Source: DATHTK01 sp035463295 (GTDB lineage: Bacteria; Actinomycetota; Rubrobacteria; Rubrobacterales; Rubrobacteraceae). Taken from it: a stretch of 18,220 nucleotides of DNA. The position numbers were made by a program, and so were the translations under genes. The notes beneath the pieces were generated by a model. That model made no database searches. It had not been told where the DNA came from and worked only from the letters and a program-made list of their open reading frames with translations. The stretch is from assembly GCA_035463295.1 (NCBI GenBank), contig DATHTK010000059.1:1-18220 (forward strand). Reading direction: 5' to 3'. Below, piece by piece: positions 13,705 to 18,220 of the stretch (positions within the stretch are counted from its first letter, which is position 1; the number at the start of each line of letters is the position of its first letter).

Positions 13705-13951
13705 CCGATCAGCCCCTCCCCATAAGGGGCCAGCCGTTGGGCCTCACCACCCCTCCCTGCCGGTGAGGCCCATCCACGGATCCCGCCTCTCAACCCAAGC
13801 TTCAAACCGAGCCCCGGGTGTGCGGGGGATCCGCCCGTGATGAAACTTAGCACCGCGGTCACGGCTCTGCAACCCGGCGAAATCCTCATATCTAAGCGGA
13901 AAACCCGCCACACCCGCGCTCGACCACCACATGTCCGCCGGCTCAACCGAT
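13674..13951 (-). ncRNA. Candidate structured non-coding RNA, unknown family
   Basis: Bounded by a minus-strand promoter (13984-13957) and an intrinsic terminator, this stretch of about 278 bases has serial stems when read on the minus strand. They are GCGG/CCGC (hairpin with GTTTT loop), CCGTGA/TCACGG enclosing GGTTGC-proximal sequence, CCCCG/CGGGG, the perfect 10-bp GGGCCTCACC/GGTGAGGCCC (13771-13762 with 13748-13739), and GCCCC/GGGGC. No frame has the codon bias of the neighbouring genes. I checked for RNase P, tmRNA, SRP RNA and common riboswitch motifs and saw none. 6S-like or lineage-specific regulatory RNA is possible. An 83-codon frame (13744-13995) exists but begins upstream of the predicted transcript start. 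Confidence 0.5.
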
Positions 13952-13956
13952 ACCCC

Positions 13957-13984
13957 ACAATATGTTGAGTCCGATCCACAACAA
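13957..13984 (-). promoter_or_regulatory. Promoter TTGTTG-N16-TATTGT
   Basis: On the minus strand a -35 TTGTTG (13984-13979) and a -10 TATTGT (13962-13957) are 16 bases apart, which suits a housekeeping sigma factor. Start of transcription is expected near 13951. It points into the gap and toward the terminator at 13704-13672, with no protein gene between. Confidence 0.5.
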
Positions 13985-14166
13985 CTCGCTGCCACGAAAT
14001 TTACGTGAACTATTAGTACAGGCTTATGTTAGTTTAAAGTTGAGATTCAGGCGTGATGGTCTTTCGGTCTTTGCCGATGATGTTCCGCGATCTGGGGTTG
14101 TTCGCAGTGTGCGGGCGTGAAGATCGCGGTCGCCCGGCATTGGGGCGCGCGGGTGGTCTTGCGCTT
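13985..14166. other. AT-rich remainder of the gap before the SAM hydrolase
   Basis: No gene seen. About 13996-14050 is notably AT-rich (TTTAAAGTTGAG, CTTATGTTAG) within GC-rich surroundings and may hold promoter elements or regulator sites. I cannot assign a specific -35/-10 pair. The frame open from 14053 is an upstream extension of the SAM hydrolase, lacks a ribosome binding site and does not resemble the family. Confidence 0.3.
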
Positions 14167-14172
14167 TATACT
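14167..14172 (+). promoter_or_regulatory. -10 box TATACT, possible leaderless promoter
   Basis: TATACT ends seven bases before the ATG at 14179, so transcription would begin at that A and the mRNA would have no leader. AAGGG (14173-14177) is too close to the ATG to serve as a normal ribosome binding site. No consensus -35 is seen. Confidence 0.4.
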
Positions 14173-14178
14173 AAGGGT

Positions 14179-15009
14179 ATGCGGCCGATCTGCTTTCTGT
14201 CGGACTTCGGTGTCGCCGACGACTTCGTCGGCACGTGCAAGGGCGTCATGCACGGCATCGCGCCCGGCGTCGCCATCGTGGACCTCACGCACGAGGTGCC
14301 GCACTTCAGCGTGGAGGCGGGAGCCGAGATCTTGCAGCACGCCGCGCGCTACATGCCGGCGGATACGGTCTATCTGGCGGTTGTGGACCCGGGGGTCGGC
14401 ACCGAGCGGCGAGCGCTCGGGGTGCGGACGGAACGCGGCGCCCTGCTGGTCGGCCCGGACAACGGGCTCTTGACGCCGGCTGCCGAGGCGCTGGGCGGCA
14501 TCTCCGAGGCCATAGTCCTCACCAACGAGCGCTACATGGTTCATCCTGTCTCGAACACCTTTCACGGGCGAGACGTATTCTCCCCCGCGGCAGCGCATCT
14601 TGCGGCGGGCCTGGACCTCCTCGAGCTCGGGGAGACCACGGACGCTTCCTCCCTCGTGCGCTCCGGCGTGCCCGGCGTCGAGGTTGTGGAGTACGGTGGG
14701 GGCGTTGCGACCAGGATAATATCCATCGACCGCTACGGCAACGCCCGGCTCTCGATCATGCAGGAGGAGTCGGGGCTCGAGTACGACACAGACCTCCAGG
14801 TCGACGTCGGGGAGGGCGCGATGCCGGTCCGTTACGTGGAGACCTTCGGGTCCGCCAAGGCGGGCGAGCTCGTCCTCGTCCCCGACTCCCACTGGCGCCT
14901 GAGCCTCTCCATAAACAAGGGCAACGCATCCCATGCACTGGCGCTCAAGGTCGGCGGCCTAGTGCGCCTCACTTTCCCGGGGGAGGAGCGGAGCGGCGAC
15001 GGTGTCTGA
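14179..15009 (+). CDS. SAM hydrolase (SAM hydroxide adenosyltransferase, DUF62)
   Basis: A 276-residue enzyme of the SAM_adeno_trans/DUF62 family, which splits S-adenosylmethionine into adenosine and methionine using water or hydroxide. The start at ATG 14179 gives the family N-terminus MRPICFLSDFGVADDFVG. Catalytic positions are present: VVDPGVGTERR gives Asp70 and an arginine at 77/78, and NTFHGRDVFSPAAAHLA gives His129. GPDNGLL and DRYGN are further family motifs. It is related in fold to fluorinases and chlorinases, but lacks anything that would suggest halide use. The stop overlaps the next gene by eight bases. The physiological reason for SAM hydrolysis in these bacteria is not established. 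Confidence 0.92.
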   Translation: MRPICFLSDFGVADDFVGTCKGVMHGIAPGVAIVDLTHEVPHFSVEAGAEILQHAARYMPADTVYLAVVDPGVGTERRALGVRTERGALLVGPDNGLLTPAAEALGGISEAIVLTNERYMVHPVSNTFHGRDVFSPAAAHLAAGLDLLELGETTDASSLVRSGVPGVEVVEYGGGVATRIISIDRYGNARLSIMQEESGLEYDTDLQVDVGEGAMPVRYVETFGSAKAGELVLVPDSHWRLSLSINKGNASHALALKVGGLVRLTFPGEERSGDGV

Positions 15010-15793
15010 AGGTCCCCGTGATCCTGGCCCGCCGGAGAGGATCGAACGCACCGGCCTCTCCCGCGACGAGCAGCGCCGGATGTTGCGGGCGGCGTCCCTC
15101 CGGCCGATAAACGTCCTCGTGGTCGTGGTGGGCGTGCTTGCGATCCCGTTGGTGGGCTGGTGGATGGTGCCCCTCACGCTCCTCACCTATGCTGCCCTCG
15201 TCCTTCTGGCCGCGCGGGACCCCGTCTACCAGAGCCAGGTCCTTCCCGGGCGTGACTCGCCCCGGCTCCCATCGTCCGGCGCGGCTCGTCAGGTCCCCCC
15301 CGAGCGGCGCGCCCGCTGGCTGCCGCGTGGCGAGACCCGGCGGAAGGTCGAGGCCGCACTCGTCGTCTACCGGAAAGTGGTAGCCGCGATCGAGGAGTCC
15401 GACGACGTCACGCGCGCCGTTTTGGAAGACACGGTCCCCAGGCTCCACGCGGCAGCAAACCGTCTCGTAGACGTCGCCGAAGGCAGGGAGAGAGCCGCGG
15501 AGGTCGTAGAAGAGCACCGCGACGGGCGGACATCCGCTACTACAGCGGAATCGAGCCCCCGGGAAGCAGACCTCCGTAGACTCGAAGAGAGGATCCAGGC
15601 CGCTGACGCCGAGGTCTCGGAGACGTTGGATCAGTGGCTGGACCTGCGCGCGAAGGTCGTCCGCGTCTCGCTGGAGAGCGGCGATCCGGACAGCGCAGCC
15701 GCCTTTAACGCCTCGCTCGACGAGCTGAACGCGCGGCTCGAGGCCCTGAGCGAGACCGTCTCCCCGAGAGGTCGACTCGAAAACGGCTCTTGA
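15002..15793 (+). CDS. Two-helix membrane protein with coiled-coil domain
   Basis: A 263-residue protein of unrecognised family. GTG 15002 overlaps the end of the SAM hydrolase gene by eight bases, so the two are co-transcribed and probably coupled. After a charged N-terminus, residues about 35-70 form two adjacent membrane helices (PINVLVVVVGVLAIPLVGW, then WMVPLTLLTYAALVLLAA). A Pro/Arg-rich linker follows, then helical segments at about 110-170 and 185-255 (READLRRLEERIQAADAEVS) of coiled-coil character. The bulk of the protein is probably cytoplasmic. This recalls membrane-anchored scaffold or stress proteins, but no function is assignable. The middle linker is low-complexity and may be disordered. 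Confidence 0.82.
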   Translation: MSEGPRDPGPPERIERTGLSRDEQRRMLRAASLRPINVLVVVVGVLAIPLVGWWMVPLTLLTYAALVLLAARDPVYQSQVLPGRDSPRLPSSGAARQVPPERRARWLPRGETRRKVEAALVVYRKVVAAIEESDDVTRAVLEDTVPRLHAAANRLVDVAEGRERAAEVVEEHRDGRTSATTAESSPREADLRRLEERIQAADAEVSETLDQWLDLRAKVVRVSLESGDPDSAAAFNASLDELNARLEALSETVSPRGRLENGS

Positions 15794-15853
15794 GCCAGGT
15801 GGTCATAAGAATAGAGGTTCGGAGTCTCGCGGAGGTCCCGTCCGTACGCGAAT

Positions 15854-15866
15854 GCCCTTTCCGGGC
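15854..15866 (+). terminator. Weak hairpin after the SAM hydrolase unit
   Basis: GCCC-TTTCC-GGGC lies 61 bases after the stop at 15793, followed by a T-containing stretch (GATCGTTCTTCCC) without a run of T. It could end the plus-strand unit. The rest of the 15794-15986 gap shows nothing I can support. Confidence 0.25.
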
Positions 15867-15986
15867 GATGGATCGTTCTTCCCTTAGAGCCCCTGCCGGT
15901 ACGTCAGGAGAGGATAGGCCGAGCCGATAGGCTGGCCAGCGCGAGGTGGTGCAGAGCGTAGCCGCGAGCGCGGCGTTACGGCAAAC

Positions 15987-16532
15987 TCAGGCGGAGCTGA
16001 CCTTCCAGCCGCGCCCATCTTGCTCGTTGACCGCTTCGGCGCGAGGTGCGGACCGCGCCGGCCGGCGCACGGGAACACCGCCCAGCTCCTGCCGCGACTC
16101 CTCGACCGAGAGGATCGAGTCCTGGAACCAGTTCTCCAACTGTCCCATCACCCGGTCCCGGTACACCTCAGAGCCGCTGACGACCTCCTCGGCGTAGCTC
16201 TCCGCCCGGTCTACGATCTCGCCCGCGTGACGCTGCGCGCGCCGATACAGCTCCGTCTCCGGAACGCTCTCGTCCGCGCGGCGGTGCGCATCCTCGACGA
16301 TCCGCTGGGCCTCCTCCTCGGCCGCAGCGACTAGCGCCCCGCACTCACGGCGGATCTCCTCAGCCTCCGCCAGCTCCGAGGGCAACGATCCCCTCAATTC
16401 GTCTAGCATCACAAGCAAGTCGGACCGGTCAACCACGGCCCGCCCCTTACGCATCGGTACGCTGGATGCGTCCTGGACGATCGCCTCCAGCTCTTCCAAC
16501 ACCCCGCTTATGTACTGCATGTCCTCTCTCAT
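15987..16532 (-). CDS. DivIVA-like coiled-coil protein
   Basis: A 181-residue, mostly helical protein. The N-terminus (MQYISGVLEELEAIVQDASS, then VPMRKGRAVVDRSDLLVMLD) and the long coiled coil (AEEIRRECGALVAAAEEEAQ) resemble small actinobacterial proteins often annotated as DivIVA-like, cell-division-initiation or ATP synthase F0 subunit b-like. It is not a true ATP synthase subunit b, as there is no N-terminal membrane helix. The start is taken as ATG 16532, nine bases after AGGG; the frame is open to 16550, and ATG 16520 is another candidate. The C-terminus is basic and Pro-rich. A role in polar or septal organisation is inference. It lies 243 bases beyond the clpC gene on the same strand. 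Confidence 0.75.
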   Translation of the reverse strand: MREDMQYISGVLEELEAIVQDASSVPMRKGRAVVDRSDLLVMLDELRGSLPSELAEAEEIRRECGALVAAAEEEAQRIVEDAHRRADESVPETELYRRAQRHAGEIVDRAESYAEEVVSGSEVYRDRVMGQLENWFQDSILSVEESRQELGGVPVRRPARSAPRAEAVNEQDGRGWKVSSA

Positions 16533-16591
16533 GGGTACCAACCCTAGCACGCCTATTCAGGCTACGCCAGCCTTTCTGAAAGTATTTTTCC

Positions 16592-16620
16592 TTGCTTTAT
16601 CTGAACTTCAGGTCTAATAT
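16592..16620 (+). promoter_or_regulatory. Plus-strand promoter TTGCTT-N17-TAATAT with no gene ahead
   Basis: TTGCTT (16592-16597) and TAATAT (16615-16620) are 17 bases apart, an excellent spacing. The 11-bp palindrome CTGAACTTCAG (16601-16611) lies in the spacer. Transcription would start near 16627 and run antisense into clpC, since no plus-strand gene follows. The same AT-rich block could also hold the minus-strand promoter for the DivIVA-like gene, for which I found no clear -35. Confidence 0.4.
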
Positions 16621-16718
16621 AATCTCAAGGTTAAGTGTAAGGCTTCCGGAGCGCTTCACCGTGTCAGCACGGGGAAAAAGGGACGAATTATGAAGCTTTA
16701 GAAAAGGCGATTCGGGAG

Positions 16719-16727
16719 TTATCCACA
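16719..16727 (+). promoter_or_regulatory. Perfect DnaA box TTATCCACA
   Basis: An exact copy of the consensus DnaA-binding 9-mer lies in the AT-rich spacer between clpC and the DivIVA-like gene. No second clear box, dnaA, dnaN or other origin gene is present, so this is not evidence of an origin by itself. It may be a chance match, or a DnaA-regulated promoter site. Confidence 0.35.
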
Positions 16728-16750
16728 GGTGCGATGGGCGAGGAAACGGG

Positions 16751-16766
16751 GCTAAACCTCTTTAGC
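16751..16766. terminator. Inverted repeat after clpC
   Basis: GCTAAA-CCTC-TTTAGC is a perfect 6-bp dyad, nine bases past the clpC stop (minus strand), flanked by G-runs that extend the pairing as CCCC/GGGG on the minus strand with a small bulge. No T tract follows in the minus direction. It is a likely mRNA 3' structure rather than a classic terminator. Confidence 0.35.
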
Positions 16767-16775
16767 AGGGGTATT

Positions 16776-18220
16776 TCAGGCTGATCCGAGGTTAGCGGTT
16801 TGCGTCGGGGATGTGGTGGGTTCGAAGGTAGCGTGTCCTGAGGAGTCGAGGTCGACGAGGACGGCATCGGCGGGCTTGATGTTCCCCGAGATGATCTCTT
16901 TGCTCAGGGGGGATTCGATCAGCTTCCCGACTGCGCGCCGGAGGGGTCTGGCGCCGTAGCGGGACCCGCGTCCTTCTTCGGCTATCCTCTGCACAACGGC
17001 GTCGGAGAACCGGAGGTCTATCTCCTGGGCTCCGGCGGTCTGTCGGAGGTTATCCAGAAGGAGCGCGGCTATCTTTCTCAGCTCGTCGTCGCCCAGGGCG
17101 TGGAAGACGATGATCTCGTCGACCCGGTTCAGGAACTCCGGGCGGAAATAGGTCTGGAGCTCACGCATCAGTTGTTCGCGCACCTCGTCTTCGCGGCCGC
17201 GCATCTCGTCGGGCCCTGGGATCAGGTGTGCGCCGGCGTTCGAGGTCATGATGATCACGGCGTTGTCGAAAGAGACCGTGCGGCCCTTGTTGTCGGTGAG
17301 GCGGCCGTCTTCGAGGAGCTGGAGGAGCATATTGAAGACGTCCGGGTGGGCCTTCTCGATCTCGTCGAGCAGGACGACCGAGTAGGGGCGGCGACGCACG
17401 GCCTCCGTGAGCTGGCCGCCTTCATCGTAGCCGACGTAGCCTGGAGGGGCGCCGACGAGTCGGCTCGTCGCGTGGCGCTCCATGTACTCGGACATGTCGA
17501 GCCGGATCATGGCGTCCTCGTCGTCGAAGAGGTACTCGGCGAGGGCGCGGGCGAGCTCGGTCTTACCGACGCCCGTGGGCCCGAGGAAGATGAAGCTTCC
17601 GATGGGGCGTCTGGGGTTTGCGAGGCCGGCCCTCGCCTTGCGGACAGCCTCAGAGACGGCGACTACGGCGGCGTCCTGGCCTACCACCCGCTCGTGCAGG
17701 GATTCCTCCATCGAGAGCAGGCGCTCGGCCTCGTCCTTGAGCATCCTGGTGACGGGGATGCCGGTACGGGCGCTGACGACGCGCGCTATCTCCTCGCGCC
17801 CTACCGTGGCGGCCTTGGCCCCGCTCTCCTCCAGCCAGCGCTCGCGGGCCGCGCGGTACTCGGCCTGCAAGACGTCGGCCTCGGCGCGCAGCTCCGCGGC
17901 GCGCTCGTAGTCGTGCTCCTCGACCGCAGCCGCGCCTTCGCGGGTAATCTCCTGCAGGCGTAGCTCGAGCTCGCGCAGGTCGTCGGGGAGCATCGTCGTC
18001 TCGATGCGCAGCTGGCTCGCCGCCTCGTCCAGGAGGTCCACCGCCTTGTCCGGGAGAAACCGGTCGGCGACGTAGCGGTGCGAGTAGCGCGCGGCGGCCT
18101 CGAGACCCTCCTCGGAGATCTCGACCCCGTGGTGGGCCTCGTACTTCTCGCGCAGGCCGCGCAGGATCTCGACCGTCTCCTCCTCGGTCGGCTCTTCGAC
18201 CAGGATGGGTTGGAAGCGGC
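16776..18220 (-). CDS. clpC: ClpC-type AAA+ unfoldase (C-terminal part)
   Basis: The visible 480 residues are the C-terminal part of a ClpA/ClpB/ClpC ATPase; the N-terminus lies past the right edge. RFQPILVEEPTEEETVEILR and FLPDKAVDLLDEAASQLRIE end the first AAA domain. The short linker with a UVR-like stretch (EEHDYERAAELRAEADVL, about 100-118) marks ClpC. ClpB would have a middle domain of more than 100 residues here. The second AAA domain has Walker A GPTGVGKT (about 213-220), Walker B VVLLDEIEKAH and the arginine-containing YFRPEFLNRVDE. ClpC feeds substrates to ClpP or acts with adaptors in protein quality control. It is a member of the Hsp100 family. The C-terminus (residues after SKEIISG) is short and Thr/Ser-rich. 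Confidence 0.92.
   Translation of the reverse strand, partial: RFQPILVEEPTEEETVEILRGLREKYEAHHGVEISEEGLEAAARYSHRYVADRFLPDKAVDLLDEAASQLRIETTMLPDDLRELELRLQEITREGAAAVEEHDYERAAELRAEADVLQAEYRAARERWLEESGAKAATVGREEIARVVSARTGIPVTRMLKDEAERLLSMEESLHERVVGQDAAVVAVSEAVRKARAGLANPRRPIGSFIFLGPTGVGKTELARALAEYLFDDEDAMIRLDMSEYMERHATSRLVGAPPGYVGYDEGGQLTEAVRRRPYSVVLLDEIEKAHPDVFNMLLQLLEDGRLTDNKGRTVSFDNAVIIMTSNAGAHLIPGPDEMRGREDEVREQLMRELQTYFRPEFLNRVDEIIVFHALGDDELRKIAALLLDNLRQTAGAQEIDLRFSDAVVQRIAEEGRGSRYGARPLRRAVGKLIESPLSKEIISGNIKPADAVLVDLDSSGHATFEPTTSPTQTANLGSA

Noticed and set aside
13744..13995. An 83-codon minus-strand frame in the gap before the SAM hydrolase
   Set aside because: Its start lies upstream of the predicted promoter start, its third positions are not GC-biased like real genes here, and it has no ribosome binding site. 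I prefer the structured-RNA reading, though it is not excluded.
14010..14018. Minus-strand TACTAATAG, similar to the 3' end of 23S rRNA
   Set aside because: Only nine bases match and no other rRNA sequence is present; chance in an AT-rich patch.
17100..17963. A 287-codon plus-strand open frame opposite clpC
   Set aside because: It is the mirror of the conserved ClpC frame and shows no independent features, even though a plus-strand promoter lies nearby.
16776..18220. ClpB rather than ClpC
   Set aside because: The linker between the two AAA domains is too short for the ClpB middle domain and has a UVR-like stretch as in ClpC.

Overview
This is a high-GC window (GC-rich third codon positions, many GTG starts, short or absent leaders) from what looks like a deep-branching, high-GC Gram-positive bacterium. 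A Rubrobacter-like actinobacterium is my best guess, but that is inferred from gene content and not proven. No rRNA, tRNA, CRISPR array, transposase or phage gene was seen. The left edge cuts the tail of an unidentified gene, and the right edge cuts a clpC gene.

Layout. (1) 1-2168, plus strand: an unidentified gene tail, a YegS/DagK-type lipid kinase, a 415-base gap holding a promoter with paired 8-bp direct repeats, then a cassette of three small proteins (helical, LSm-like barrel, zinc ribbon). (2) 2374-5416, minus strand: a DUF1624/HGSNAT-type membrane acetyltransferase followed by glmS. The leader between them carries a clear glmS self-cleaving ribozyme, so GlcN6P made by GlmS should feed back on its own mRNA. 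(3) 5517-9262: a GNAT acetyltransferase, a SnoaL/NTF2-like gene broken by a -1 frameshift, and a FAD monooxygenase-like gene with a 62-aa membrane protein. These last two diverge from a GAF-LuxR regulator across a spacer full of inverted repeats. (4) 9302-11953, minus strand: a tight operon acylphosphatase > RNase HIII > threonine aldolase > GNAT, in which each junction is a GTGA overlap. (5) 12040-13584, plus strand: a three-part GT2-GtrA-GAF-like fusion protein. (6) 13585-14178: a 594-base gap that on the minus strand shows a promoter, a run of hairpins and an intrinsic terminator, which is a candidate structured RNA with no family I recognise. (7) 14179-15793, plus strand: a SAM hydrolase (SAM_adeno_trans/DUF62), possibly leaderless, overlapping a two-helix membrane protein with a coiled-coil tail. 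(8) 15987-18220, minus strand: a DivIVA-like coiled-coil protein and the C-terminal 480 residues of ClpC, separated by an AT-rich spacer with a perfect DnaA box and a plus-strand promoter that has no gene in front of it.

The items most worth a second look are the glmS ribozyme in a high-GC genome, the candidate structured RNA at about 13674-13951, the glycosyltransferase with a GAF-like tail, the small-protein cassette, and the operator-rich divergent promoter in front of the LuxR regulator.
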